This document shows, in pieces, positions 1 through 8,859 of a DNA stretch of 64,000 nt. The DNA lies in the NCBI GenBank assembly GCA_009840115.1, contig VXOJ01000059.1:1-64000 (forward strand), read 5' to 3'. This stretch comes from Gemmatimonadales bacterium. GTDB taxonomy: Bacteria; Gemmatimonadota; Gemmatimonadetes; Palauibacterales; Palauibacteraceae. Both the position numbers and the translations under genes were made by a program. How positions within the stretch are numbered: position 1 is the stretch's first letter; every line of letters begins with the position of its first letter. The notes under the pieces were generated by a model. It was not told where the DNA came from. It did no database searches and saw only the letters and a program-made list of their open reading frames with translations.

Positions 1-1
1 C

Positions 2-73
2 TTCACCACCGCCCTCCAACTCGGCTTCGGCGGCTCCCCCCGCCCCCGCAAGGAGACCCCGCCACTTCCATGA
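2..73 (+). CDS. possible C-terminal tail of an upstream gene (partial)
   Basis: An open frame enters from the left edge and stops at TGA 71-73 after 23 residues. The tail is rich in Gly, Pro and Arg and ends Thr-Pro-Pro-Leu-Pro. Codon third positions are mostly C or G, as in the genuine genes here. Too little is present to name a family. An ATG at 70-72 overlaps the stop as ATGA, the coupling used throughout this window, so a downstream gene could in principle start there. Confidence 0.3.
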   Translation, partial: FTTALQLGFGGSPRPRKETPPLP

Positions 74-177
74 ACTGGCTGGGTTGGCCTCGCGTTGAGC
101 ACCCCGTATCGTCAGATATCCGCATCGCGAAGGGTACGGCCCCCAGGCCGAGGGAACGGGAGGAAGGGAAGATCGAC

Positions 178-699
178 GTGACGGAAGATCAGTTTCAGCA
201 TCTCATAAGCATCACGAAGGACAACAGCAGCAAGCTCGACCGCATCGACGGTCACCTCCACCGCATCGACGGGAAGCTTGAGGAGCACGACGGGAGATTC
301 GACCGCATCGAGGGACGACTCCAGGAGCACGACGGGCACTTCGCGCGCATCGACGGGCACTTCGCGCGCATCGAGGGACGACTCCAGGAGCACGACGGGC
401 ACTTCGCGCGCATCGACGGACACTTCGCGCGCATCGACGGACACCTCGAGCGGATCGCTGGGCACGTTCACCGCATAGATGGGAAGCTCCAGGAGCACGA
501 CAAGCATTTCGAGCGCATCGACGAGAAGCTCCGGGAGCACGACGGGCACTTTGGACGGATCGACGGGCACCTCCACCGCATCGACGGGCACCTTCACGAG
601 CACGACGGGCTTTTCGAGCGGATCGCCGGGCACGTTCACCGCATCGAGGCGAAGCTTCAGGAGCCGCATCGCGGGGAAACCTTACGAGCCTCCCCCTAG
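178..699 (+). CDS. heptad-repeat coiled-coil protein, function unknown
   Basis: A 173-residue protein made almost entirely of seven-residue units of the type I-D-G-H-L/F-x-R and H-D-G-x-F-x-R. Leu, Ile or Phe recur at fixed heptad positions, so a long coiled coil is likely. No signal peptide or membrane segment is visible. The GTG at 178 was chosen because a purine-rich GGGAGGAAGGG stretch (158-168) lies upstream and the sequence becomes protein-like there. An ATG at 70 overlapping the preceding stop as ATGA is the alternative and adds 36 unconvincing residues. Such repeats occur in small cytoplasmic oligomerising proteins, but no specific role can be assigned. The DNA is a tandem array of 21-bp units. 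Confidence 0.6.
   Translation: MTEDQFQHLISITKDNSSKLDRIDGHLHRIDGKLEEHDGRFDRIEGRLQEHDGHFARIDGHFARIEGRLQEHDGHFARIDGHFARIDGHLERIAGHVHRIDGKLQEHDKHFERIDEKLREHDGHFGRIDGHLHRIDGHLHEHDGLFERIAGHVHRIEAKLQEPHRGETLRASP
310..435 (+). repeat. 63-bp tandem duplication inside the heptad-repeat gene
   Basis: Positions 310-372 and 373-435 are the same 63-bp unit (three heptads) with a single G/A difference, nested in a wider 21-bp periodicity from about 241 to 660. The near identity points to recent expansion by slippage or unequal recombination, in frame. Confidence 0.85.
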
Positions 700-852
700 T
701 CGCCGGCGTCCCCGCGGAAACGTCCCGTCAGCCGCTGGCCCGGCGACGCGGACATCGAATCGGACATGCTTGCCCGGGACGCCGTATCAGGTGAAGGCGG
801 CAGCCTGAAGCGCTGACCTCGGCGAGGCCGGGTGTCAGGCGGCCCCTGCGGC

Positions 853-3030
853 TCAGCGGCTCTCGTCCTCCGCCGCGACCGCCTCGGATCCCAGGTGCTT
901 CCGGAACCAGGTCAGGATCCGCTCCGACACGTCCATCACGAACTTGGGCTCGCGCGGCCCGTGCGGCGTGCGCGGGTACACGACCATCTCCGTCGGCACG
1001 CCGCGGCGGTCGAGGGCGCGGTAGAACTCCTGTCCCTGCGTGAACGGGACGCGCAGGTCCTCGGCCCCGTGAATCACCTGCGTCGGCGTGACCACGTTCG
1101 CGATGTGGTACATCGCCGAGTGCCGCTCGTAGCGCTCGTAGTCCTCCCAGAACTCGACGCCCATGTGGCCCACGAGGTAGTCCTGGATGTCGGTCGTCGT
1201 CGTCATCGAAACCAGGTTCGGGAGGCCGGCCCCCATGCTCGCCGCCACGAAGCGGTCCGTCTGGGTCACGGCCCACGAGGTCATGTAGCCGCCGTAGCTC
1301 CAGCCCATGAGGAGGAGGCGGTCCGGGTCCGCCACCCCCATGTCGATCACATGGTCGACCCCCGACATGAGGTCACGGAAGTCGCCGTAGCCCCAGTCCT
1401 GGAAGTTCGCGTAGCGGAAGTCCTTCCCGTAGCCGGTGGAGCCGCGGGGGTTCGGGCGCAGGATCGCGAAGCCCTCCTGGGCGAAGTACTGAAGCATGTA
1501 CGCGGCCGGGCTGCCGGTGAAGCTCTGGCTGAAGACGCCCGCCGGCCCTCCGTGCACGTTCAGGATGAGCGGCACGCGCTCGCCTTCCTCGTAGCCCACG
1601 GGGTAGGTGAGGAGCCCCTCGATCTCGAACCCTTCCGTGGAGGTCCAGGAGACGAGCTGCGTGCGCCCCATCTCCGGGCGCGGCACGCCGGCATGGAGAT
1701 CCGTCACCTGCTGTGGAGAGTACCCGTTCGTGGGCGACACGAAGACGTCCCACGGTTCTTCGGGGGTCTGCCACGTGAAGGCCATGCGGCTCGCGTCGCC
1801 GGTGAGCGCGACGGAGCCGATGACGCCGTCCCCGTACGAGATGAAGCGCATCTCGCCGCCGTCGGCCGGAACGGCCAGCACGTGCCGGCGCGTGCCGAGC
1901 GATTCGAGCAGGAGCAGTTCGGAGGAGTCCCCCGACCAGCCGAGCACGAACGCGCTCCGGTTCGGCGTGTCCAGTCGCCGCGCCTCTCCGCCCCCCGCCG
2001 GCATGACGTATACGTCGCCGAGTCCGATCGGCTCCGGCTGATCACCCGTCGACACGTAGGCGATCCAGGCGCCGTCCGGCGACCAGTGCGGGCTCCCTTC
2101 GATCCCCGCCCCGCCCACGAGGAGCGCGACCTCCCCGACCGCGGCGGAATCCGCGTCCGCGCCTTCGGCCGAGTCTCCGTCCTCGTCTCCCTCGGCTTCC
2201 CGCGCGGCCAGGATGTCGCCGATCCCGGCGGCGTCCGGGACGGTCGTCGTGGAGAGGTCTCCGCTCAGCCGCCCCGTGTTGATGCGGGGATCGACCTGGT
2301 GCGCGAACACGATCCGCGCCCCGTCCGGCGCCCAGCTGAAGCCGGTGATATGGAATTCGCCGGCCGTGAGCCGCACCGGCGTCGCCGGCTCGTCCGAATC
2401 CGGGTCGATGGCGGCCACGTACAGGTGCGAGAACTTGTAGTCCCGGTCCACGAGGATCACGTCCCGCTTCTCCTCCCGCGCCTTCTTCTCCTCCGCGGTC
2501 GGCGGATCCCGCATGAGGAAGGCGATCCGCGTCCCGTCGGGCGACCAGCGGTATCCCCCCACCGACCCTTCCGCCTTCGTGAGTTGCCGCGCCTCGCCGC
2601 CCCCCATCGGCAGCGCCCACACCTGGCTGCCCGCCTCGCCCTCGCCGTCGCGGCCCGAGGTGAAGCTCAGCCACGCGCCGTCGGGGGAGAACTGCGGCGA
2701 CCCGGCCGACGCCTCCCCGCGTGTCCACTGCGCGGCCCTCGTCCCGTCCGCGTCCGTCATCCAGATGTGACTCAGATACTCCGACTGCGGTCCTTCCATC
2801 AGCGGCTCGCGCACGACGAAGGCGATGCGGGAGCCGTCGGGAGAGATTGCGGTGCCGGAGACCGCGCGGTACTGCATGCTCAGCGCCGGGGTCCAGGCGT
2901 CGTCGGCCTGCGCGCGGGCTTCATGCGCCCCGAAGGAAGCGGTCAGGACCAGGACCGCGGTGAGCGCAAAGACCCGCCGCGGGGTGCGGAGGAGGAAGGG
3001 CTGAGACAGAATGTTCCTGGACCCGGACAT
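853..3030 (-). CDS. secreted S9 family prolyl-oligopeptidase-type serine peptidase
   Basis: A 725-residue peptidase with a signal peptide, a TolB/WD-like beta-propeller over roughly residues 45-440, and a C-terminal alpha/beta-hydrolase domain. The nucleophile is Ser578 in Gly-Trp-Ser-Tyr-Gly-Gly; the family Asp lies in the HGAEDLRVP segment and the His in TPHGP near the C-terminus. S9 enzymes of this type cleave short peptides as dipeptidyl or acylaminoacyl peptidases, here probably in the periplasm. The ATG at 3030 is preferred to an upstream ATG at 3075 because GAGAGG stands 7 nt before it and the signal peptide follows directly. It diverges from the DUF418 remnant. The exact peptide specificity is not readable. 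Confidence 0.9.
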   Translation of the reverse strand: MSGSRNILSQPFLLRTPRRVFALTAVLVLTASFGAHEARAQADDAWTPALSMQYRAVSGTAISPDGSRIAFVVREPLMEGPQSEYLSHIWMTDADGTRAAQWTRGEASAGSPQFSPDGAWLSFTSGRDGEGEAGSQVWALPMGGGEARQLTKAEGSVGGYRWSPDGTRIAFLMRDPPTAEEKKAREEKRDVILVDRDYKFSHLYVAAIDPDSDEPATPVRLTAGEFHITGFSWAPDGARIVFAHQVDPRINTGRLSGDLSTTTVPDAAGIGDILAAREAEGDEDGDSAEGADADSAAVGEVALLVGGAGIEGSPHWSPDGAWIAYVSTGDQPEPIGLGDVYVMPAGGGEARRLDTPNRSAFVLGWSGDSSELLLLESLGTRRHVLAVPADGGEMRFISYGDGVIGSVALTGDASRMAFTWQTPEEPWDVFVSPTNGYSPQQVTDLHAGVPRPEMGRTQLVSWTSTEGFEIEGLLTYPVGYEEGERVPLILNVHGGPAGVFSQSFTGSPAAYMLQYFAQEGFAILRPNPRGSTGYGKDFRYANFQDWGYGDFRDLMSGVDHVIDMGVADPDRLLLMGWSYGGYMTSWAVTQTDRFVAASMGAGLPNLVSMTTTTDIQDYLVGHMGVEFWEDYERYERHSAMYHIANVVTPTQVIHGAEDLRVPFTQGQEFYRALDRRGVPTEMVVYPRTPHGPREPKFVMDVSERILTWFRKHLGSEAVAAEDESR

Positions 3031-3110
3031 GTTCACACCTCTCGGTTCACTTGGCGTCGTAGCGTGCTCGCGCATCGCACCACGCGTCCAACATAGCGAA
3101 CAGGCAATAG

Positions 3111-3502
3111 ATGTCCGAGACGCCGCCAGCCGGCCACGCTCCCGCCCCCGTGTCGGGATCCGAGCGGATCCATGCGATCGATGCGCTCCGCGGCGTCGCG
3201 GTGCTGGGGATCCTCATCGTGAACATCTGGAGCTTCGCCTGGGTCTGGTACAACGTGGAGGCCGGTTTCGCGTGGGAGCAGTCGAAGCTCGGAGGGACCC
3301 TCTTCAACTACGTCGGCTCCATCGGTGTCTTTCTTGGCTACGTGGGGCTGGTGATGCTCGTGGCCCGGAGCGGGCGCTCCAGCTGGCGTGGTCGCCGTGG
3401 TGGCTCGCCCGGTTCCGCTTCGGACCCCTGGAGTGGCTCTGGCGTACCCTCTCCTACGGGCGGCGTCAACCGATGAGGGTCGCGTGGACGAAGGGACAAT
3501 GA
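3111..3502 (+). pseudogene. DUF418 membrane protein gene, decayed remnant
   Basis: The first frame (ATG 3111) opens with the typical DUF418 start: an Ile-Asp-Ala-Leu-Arg-Gly motif followed by the first membrane helix. Near residue 65 it jumps to a segment (GYVGLVMLVARSG) that belongs to the third quarter of intact DUF418 proteins. It then leaves frame. The conserved C-terminus (PWWLARFRFGPLEWLWR and the YGRRQPMR tail) continues in the +2 frame to the stop at 3500-3502. Intact family members are about 350-420 residues; only about 125 codons' worth remains. This implies at least two internal deletions, one of them shifting the frame. DUF418 proteins are poorly characterised multi-pass inner-membrane proteins. 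Confidence 0.8.
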
Positions 3503-3539
3503 GCGAGGCGATGGACGCGGCACCAGACAGGGAGATTCG

Positions 3540-5603
3540 ATGAAGATGACCGGCCCGGGGCTGCGCACATGCTCCGCAACCGCGCTGGCCGTGCTGGCGG
3601 CTCTGGCGCTGCCGCAGCTGACACACTGGTCCTCGTACGGCGGGCTGGCGGCGCAGGAAGATGAACGGGAAGCGCGGGAAGCGGCGGAAGCCGCGGAACT
3701 CGCGCGCCGCGATTCCCTGCGCAGGCTCTTCGATCCGGCGGGCGCCTTCGCACCCCTCGACCTCCCCGAGCCCGGCGAGTTTCGGGATGCCTCCGGCGCC
3801 CCCGGCGAGGCCTACTGGCAGCAGCGGGCCGACTACCACATTCGGGCGACGCTCGACGACGATCGCATCGAGGGCACGGAACGCATCACGTACACGAACA
3901 ACAGTCCCGATTCGCTCACGAGCCTCTGGGTCCAGCTCGACCAGAACCTCTTCCGCGAAACCAGCTACGGGGCGCTGAGAGCGGAGGAACTCGGCGGGGA
4001 CGTCCGCCACGGCGGCTTCTTCAAGGACGGCGGTTTCGTGATCTCGGGCGTGCGCGCCGACGTCGGGGGCGAGATGACGGTCCCCGAGTACCGGACCGAG
4101 GACACGATGATGGAGATCCTCCTCGGCGAACCCCTCCCTCCGGGCGGAAGCCAGATCGAGGTCGAGATCGACTTCGCGTTCGAGATCCCCGAGACGGGCG
4201 GCGACCGGATGGGGCAACTCGACATCCGGGGCGGGATCATCTATCAGCTCGCGCAGTGGTACCCCCGCGTCTTCACCTACGACGACGTGAACGGATGGAA
4301 CCAGTCGCCCTTCCTGGGGCAGGGCGAGTGGTACCTCGAGTACGGCGACTTCGATGTCGAGTTGACCGTCCCGCGCGATTTCATCGTCGTCGCCACCGGC
4401 GAACTCCTCAATCCGGAGGAGGTTCTCACGCCGATGCAGCGCGAGCGGCTCGCGGAGGCGCGCCTCTCGGAGGAGACGGTCCACATCATCGGGCCGGATG
4501 AAGCCGGAGAGGATCACACGCGGCCGCCCGGCGAGGCGCCGCTCACATGGCGGTTCCGCGCGGAGGACGTGCGCGACTTCGCGTGGGCCGCGTCCGACCG
4601 CTTCGTCTGGGACGCCGCCGGCTGGGAGGACATCCTCATCATGTCCGCCTACCCGCGGGAGAGCATGGGCGGGCCCGTGGGCAGCGGCTGGGAGCGCTCC
4701 ACGGAATACCTCCGTCACAGCGTCCGGCACTATTCGGAGAAGTGGTTCCGCTATCCGTATCCCGTCGCGATCAATGTGGCCGGACTCGCGCTCGGGATGG
4801 AATATCCCATGATCGTCTTCTGTTCCTGGCGGTCCCGCGGCGCCTTCCTCTTCTCGGTCACGGACCACGAGATCGGACATACGTGGTTCCCGATGATCGT
4901 GGGCTCCGACGAGCGGCGGTACGCGTGGATGGACGAGGGGTTCACCACCTTCATCAACTACTATTCCGGCATCGAATTCGCGGGCGGGGAGCCGATCCTG
5001 GGCGAACTCATGTCCCCCGCCCAGATCGCGACGGACACGCGGCTCCCGAGCTACGCCGTGTTCACGCCGGCCGACAGCATTCCGGAAGCGGACATCGGGG
5101 TTCTCGCCTACAACAAGCCGGCCGCGGTGCTCGTCCTCCTGCGAGAGGAGATCCTCGGGCCCGAGGTGTTCGACGAGGGCTTCCGCGAGTACATCCGGCG
5201 CTGGGCGTACAAGCACCCGCAGCCGGCCGATTTCATCCGCACGATGGAGGACGTGTCCGGGCGGGATCTCGACTGGTTCTTCAAGGGCTGGATCTACGAG
5301 GATGCGATGCTCGACCAGGCGATCGCTTCCGTCACCCGCGTGGGGGATACGACGCGGGTCGTGTTCGAGAATCGTGGAGGCATCCCGATGCCGCTCCAGG
5401 CGCGGATCCTCTACCAGGACGGGGAAGAGCAGCGATACGAGGTGCCGGTCGACGCGTGGCAGGGGGACGGCACCTATGTGCTGGAGGTACCCGGCGGGCC
5501 CGTGCGCAACGTCCAGATCGACCCGGACGGCGTGATGCCCGACGTGAACCGCGGGAACAACGTGTGGGGCCGGGGCATTCTCGGCCGCCGGCCTCCCCGG
5601 TAG
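3540..5603 (+). CDS. secreted M1 family zinc metallopeptidase (aminopeptidase-like)
   Basis: A 687-residue exported protein: an N-terminal signal peptide (about residues 1-39), a short charged linker, a beta-sandwich M1 N-domain and a gluzincin catalytic domain. The zinc site is H443-E-I-G-H447 with the third ligand Glu466 in DEGF, the exact HEXXH-X18-E spacing of clan MA(E). The usual GXMEN exopeptidase motif is replaced by GMEYP, common in bacterial M1-like proteins of this type. It probably trims peptides in the periplasm and so complements the neighbouring S9 peptidase. GGGAG lies 5 nt before ATG 3540; an ATG two codons later is an equal alternative. Confidence 0.9.
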   Translation: MKMTGPGLRTCSATALAVLAALALPQLTHWSSYGGLAAQEDEREAREAAEAAELARRDSLRRLFDPAGAFAPLDLPEPGEFRDASGAPGEAYWQQRADYHIRATLDDDRIEGTERITYTNNSPDSLTSLWVQLDQNLFRETSYGALRAEELGGDVRHGGFFKDGGFVISGVRADVGGEMTVPEYRTEDTMMEILLGEPLPPGGSQIEVEIDFAFEIPETGGDRMGQLDIRGGIIYQLAQWYPRVFTYDDVNGWNQSPFLGQGEWYLEYGDFDVELTVPRDFIVVATGELLNPEEVLTPMQRERLAEARLSEETVHIIGPDEAGEDHTRPPGEAPLTWRFRAEDVRDFAWAASDRFVWDAAGWEDILIMSAYPRESMGGPVGSGWERSTEYLRHSVRHYSEKWFRYPYPVAINVAGLALGMEYPMIVFCSWRSRGAFLFSVTDHEIGHTWFPMIVGSDERRYAWMDEGFTTFINYYSGIEFAGGEPILGELMSPAQIATDTRLPSYAVFTPADSIPEADIGVLAYNKPAAVLVLLREEILGPEVFDEGFREYIRRWAYKHPQPADFIRTMEDVSGRDLDWFFKGWIYEDAMLDQAIASVTRVGDTTRVVFENRGGIPMPLQARILYQDGEEQRYEVPVDAWQGDGTYVLEVPGGPVRNVQIDPDGVMPDVNRGNNVWGRGILGRRPPR

Positions 5604-5686
5604 CGCCGACTTCCCGTCCTCGCGAAACCACCGCGCCACGCCTTCCGTTCTGATGCCGGATGAACGCGCCTGCGCAGGGGTGAGAT

Positions 5687-5977
5687 ATGGAAGACATGAT
5701 CATCGCCATCGTCGCGATCTTCTTCACGATCGGCATCCCGGTCCTCGCGATGGCGACGCACTTCGCTCTGCGGCCGCTGGTGCGGGATCTGGCGGAAGCG
5801 CTCGGGCCCCGGAAGCAGGAACGCGAGACGATCGCAAGGCTGGCGGAGCGGGTCGAGCGGCTTGAAGGCGAGAGCCGGGAGCGGGGCGAGCTCCTGGACC
5901 AGCTTGCGGAGGCGGAGCTGTTCCGGCGGCAACTGGAAGAGCGCGCCGGCGGAGAAACCACACGGGATCTCACATGA
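5687..5977 (+). CDS. small membrane protein with C-terminal coiled coil (PspB-like layout)
   Basis: A 96-residue protein with one hydrophobic N-terminal segment (residues 4-28) followed by a highly charged helical tail rich in Glu, Arg and Leu, probably a cytoplasmic coiled coil. The layout recalls PspB, but I see no sequence signature that proves homology. A GGGGTGA ribosome site precedes ATG 5687. Its stop overlaps the start of the ABC ATPase by 4 bp (ATGA), so it is the first gene of the transporter operon and may be an accessory or regulatory subunit; that role is inference from position. Confidence 0.75.
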   Translation: MEDMIIAIVAIFFTIGIPVLAMATHFALRPLVRDLAEALGPRKQERETIARLAERVERLEGESRERGELLDQLAEAELFRRQLEERAGGETTRDLT

Positions 5978-6909
5978 CGATCATCGAAACCGAAGGGCTG
6001 TCCAAGCGGTACGCGGCGCTGCGGGGCGACGGGACGCTCGCCGTCGACGCGCTTTCCGTGCGCGTGGAAGCGGGGCAGGTGTACGGCTTCCTGGGGCCGA
6101 ACGGGAGCGGCAAGACGACGACGATCGGGATGCTCCTCGGCATCATCAACCCGACGGGCGGTTCCTTCCGGCTGTTCGGCGGGGAGACGCCCGCCGAGTT
6201 GCACGCCGCGCGCCAGCGGATCGGCGCCACGCTCGAATACCCCAACTTCTACCCCTACCTGAGTTGCCGGGACAACCTGCGGGTCGTGGCCCGCGTGAAG
6301 GGGAGCGACGAGGCGGACATCGCCGAGGTGCTCGACATCGTGGGCCTGACCTCGCGCCAAAAGACGAAGTTCAAGGCGTGCTCGCTGGGCATGAAGCAGC
6401 GGCTCGCGCTCGCGGCCACGATGATCGGCGACCCGGAACTCATCATCCTCGACGAGCCGGCCAACGGGCTCGATCCGGCGGGGCAGCGGGAGATCCGCGA
6501 CATCATCCGCGAACTCGCCCGCCGCGGGAAGACGATCTTCCTCTCGAGCCACATGCTGCACGAGGTCGAGCGCACCTGCACGCACGTCGCGATCATCGAG
6601 ACCGGCCGCCTCGTCCGCGAGGGGAGCGTGGAGGACCTCACCTCCGCGCGAACGGTGGCGGCCGTGGGCGCCGATGGGGACATCGAGACGCTTCGGGACG
6701 CGGTATCGGAGTTCGAGGGCGTCGGCCACACGCGGGTCGAGGATGGCCGCGTCCTGGTGCAGATCGGGGCCGCCGGCCTCTCCGAATTGAACCGCTTTCT
6801 CGCCGGGCGGGGGATCTACGCCTCGCACCTGTCGCTGGAACGGCAATCGCTGGAGGACGCCTTCATGGAGATCACGGGCACGCCCGAGGGGTTTGGAGAG
6901 ATCCAATGA
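5974..6909 (+). CDS. ABC transporter ATP-binding protein (ABC-2 export type)
   Basis: A 311-residue ATPase with Walker A GPNGSGKT at 41-48, the signature region SLGMKQR at 137-143 (a common variant of LSGGQ in this subfamily), Walker B LIILDE at 156-161, and a switch His in the SSHM segment. The 90-residue C-terminal extension is typical of CcmA/NatA-like exporters. It powers the membrane permease encoded next, with which it overlaps by 4 bp. The substrate cannot be inferred; relatives export antibiotics, sodium or lipids. Confidence 0.93.
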   Translation: MTIIETEGLSKRYAALRGDGTLAVDALSVRVEAGQVYGFLGPNGSGKTTTIGMLLGIINPTGGSFRLFGGETPAELHAARQRIGATLEYPNFYPYLSCRDNLRVVARVKGSDEADIAEVLDIVGLTSRQKTKFKACSLGMKQRLALAATMIGDPELIILDEPANGLDPAGQREIRDIIRELARRGKTIFLSSHMLHEVERTCTHVAIIETGRLVREGSVEDLTSARTVAAVGADGDIETLRDAVSEFEGVGHTRVEDGRVLVQIGAAGLSELNRFLAGRGIYASHLSLERQSLEDAFMEITGTPEGFGEIQ

Positions 6910-7739
6910 AGGGCGCGCGGGCGTTCGGCGTGCTGCTGCGCAACGAGTGGTTCAAGGCGAGGAAGCGGCTCGCCTTCTGGATCGCCCTCGGCTTCTACGC
7001 GTTCTTCACGCTCATGAACCACGCCCAGCCCTTCCTGGAGCGCAGCGAGGGCTTCCGGCTCCCCGACATCTGGACCGACGTGTTCGGGGACGAGTCCACC
7101 ATGGTGGTGATCTTCGCCGCGCTCACGCTCGTGCTGCTGTCGGCGACGGAGTTCGGCTGGCGAACCGCGCGGCAGAACGTGATCGACGGCCTCTCGAAAT
7201 CCCAGTGGTTCTGGGGCAAGTCGCTCCTGCTGCCCGTGGTGGGGCTCGTCTTCATCGGCGTCCACGTGTTGATCCCGACGGTGCTCGCGCTGATCCGGAC
7301 CGACTTCGGGGCCGCCGAGGGGTCGCTCGTCCCGCTGTCCGTATTCCAGGCGGCCGGGGGGCTCGGGCTGGCGTTCCTGAGCGTGGCCGCGCTCGCCTTC
7401 CTCCTGTCGCTCGTGATCCGCAGGACCGGAGCCGCGCTGGCGGTGTGGTTCCTGTGGATCGGCCCGATCGAGTCCGGGATGCTGCCCGCGCTCGTCCGCC
7501 GCTTCCTGCCGGACTACACCGGCTGGCTCGACTACCTGCCGTTTTCGAACACCTTCCCGCTCCTCGAATTCCGCAACTACGACGCGGCCGCCTACGAGCG
7601 TTACGCCGCCGCCGTCGAAGGCGCGGGCCGAACACCGCCACCCGCCGTCGACCCGGCGTGGCACTTGATCACCGCCGCCGCCTGGACGACGCTCCTCGTC
7701 GGCATCGCCTACATCTCGTTCCGCCGCCGCGACCTCTGA
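6906..7739 (+). CDS. ABC-2 type transporter permease
   Basis: A 277-residue integral membrane protein with about six hydrophobic helices. It opens with an amphipathic segment (LLRNEWFKARKR) that commonly begins ABC-2 permeases. The start ATG 6906 overlaps the ATPase stop as ATGA. A periplasmic-looking loop of about 40 residues rich in Ala and Pro precedes the last helix. It is the channel partner of the ATPase; the substrate is unknown. Confidence 0.88.
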   Translation: MKGARAFGVLLRNEWFKARKRLAFWIALGFYAFFTLMNHAQPFLERSEGFRLPDIWTDVFGDESTMVVIFAALTLVLLSATEFGWRTARQNVIDGLSKSQWFWGKSLLLPVVGLVFIGVHVLIPTVLALIRTDFGAAEGSLVPLSVFQAAGGLGLAFLSVAALAFLLSLVIRRTGAALAVWFLWIGPIESGMLPALVRRFLPDYTGWLDYLPFSNTFPLLEFRNYDAAAYERYAAAVEGAGRTPPPAVDPAWHLITAAAWTTLLVGIAYISFRRRDL

Positions 7740-7818
7740 CCCCGGGCCTTGCGCCCGCAACACCGCAGTTCCAGCGTGGCGTCTCCAGCTTGGTCCAGGG
7801 AGATGCTGACGGAGGGCC

Positions 7819-8859
7819 GTGTACAGCACCTGCATGTTCTGCAAAAGGCCGCTGGGGTCCAACGAGGTGGTCGAGACCTTTCCGGTGGGGCGTCGGCTCG
7901 CCTTCGACCCGGCCAGGGGCCGGCTGTGGGTGGTGTGCCGAAGGTGCCGGCGCTGGAACCTCACGCCGCTCGATGAGCGCTGGGAGGCCGTGGAAACGTG
8001 CGAACGCCTCTTCCGCGCCACGCCGCTCCGCGCCTCGACGGATCAGATCGGGCTCGCGCGCCATCGCGAAGGCCTGGAACTCGTCCGCATCGGGAAGCCG
8101 CCCCGCGGCGAGTTCGCCGCCTGGCGCTACGGCGATCTCTTTCGGAGGAGAATGCGGAAGTCTGTTGTCTTTGCGCCGCTCCCTACGGCGGCCGGCTTGG
8201 TTGCTGCCCAAGCCAGTCCGCCGGTGGCCGTGTCTCTCGGCGTCCTGGCGGTCTTCCTGGCCTGGTCGTATCGCGGCACAGCCGCAAAGACATCGATCGG
8301 CGGTCGCGAAGCCGGCGACGTTCCGATGGATCCGGGCTCGGTCGTGAAGTTCAGTCGGATGGACGTTGAGACGATCAAAATGTTCCCCGCCGACGGGACG
8401 CCGGGATTTGTCGTCGACATGATCAGGCGGGGCCGAAGCGCCCGTTTCGCCGGGGACGATGCCCGTCGCGTTGCTTCGGTGATCCTGCCGAAACTGAACC
8501 AGAGCGGCGGTACCCGTCGGGCGGTTCAGGCTGCCGTAGCCGAGATTGAAGCGAGGGGTCACCCGGAGCGCTACCTGGCCCATGCAGCGCAGGACAACCT
8601 GAGTCGCAACAAGCGAGACGTCTCCGGCTACGTACGGAACATGCCGAAGCGGACGCGGCTCGCGCTGGAGATGGCGCTCCACGAGGAACAGGAAAGGCGC
8701 GCGCTCGAGGGCGAGTTGTGGATGCTGGAGCAGGCGTGGCGCGAGGCGGAGGAGATCGCGGCGATCGCGGACCGGCTGCTGCTCCCGGCCGGCACCGATG
8801 AGTTCTTCGAGAAGTACGGAACCGATCCGGAATCCGGGCCGAGGTTGCATGATGGGTGA
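7819..8859 (+). CDS. zinc-ribbon-containing protein of unknown function
   Basis: A 346-residue protein starting with two CxxC pairs (Cys5/Cys8 and a CRRC pair near residue 40) that probably bind zinc, followed by an apparently soluble region, a hydrophobic hairpin at about residues 118-152, and a charged helical C-terminal half. Start GTG 7819 was chosen because the next Met (codon 6) would lose the first cysteine. A GGAGGG stretch lies only 2 nt upstream, an unusually short spacing. Its 3' end overlaps the RDD-SpoIIM gene by 11 bp, so the two are probably co-translated. I recognise no characterised homologue. Confidence 0.7.
   Translation: MYSTCMFCKRPLGSNEVVETFPVGRRLAFDPARGRLWVVCRRCRRWNLTPLDERWEAVETCERLFRATPLRASTDQIGLARHREGLELVRIGKPPRGEFAAWRYGDLFRRRMRKSVVFAPLPTAAGLVAAQASPPVAVSLGVLAVFLAWSYRGTAAKTSIGGREAGDVPMDPGSVVKFSRMDVETIKMFPADGTPGFVVDMIRRGRSARFAGDDARRVASVILPKLNQSGGTRRAVQAAVAEIEARGHPERYLAHAAQDNLSRNKRDVSGYVRNMPKRTRLALEMALHEEQERRALEGELWMLEQAWREAEEIAAIADRLLLPAGTDEFFEKYGTDPESGPRLHDG

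Noticed and set aside
241-660. CRISPR array suspected from regular short repeats
   Set aside because: The repeats are 21-bp coding heptads without unique spacers and keep an open reading frame; no cas genes are present.
832-3096. Long plus-strand frame opposite the S9 peptidase
   Set aside because: Low-complexity Arg/His/Val-rich translation without motifs; the minus strand has a signal peptide and full catalytic triad.
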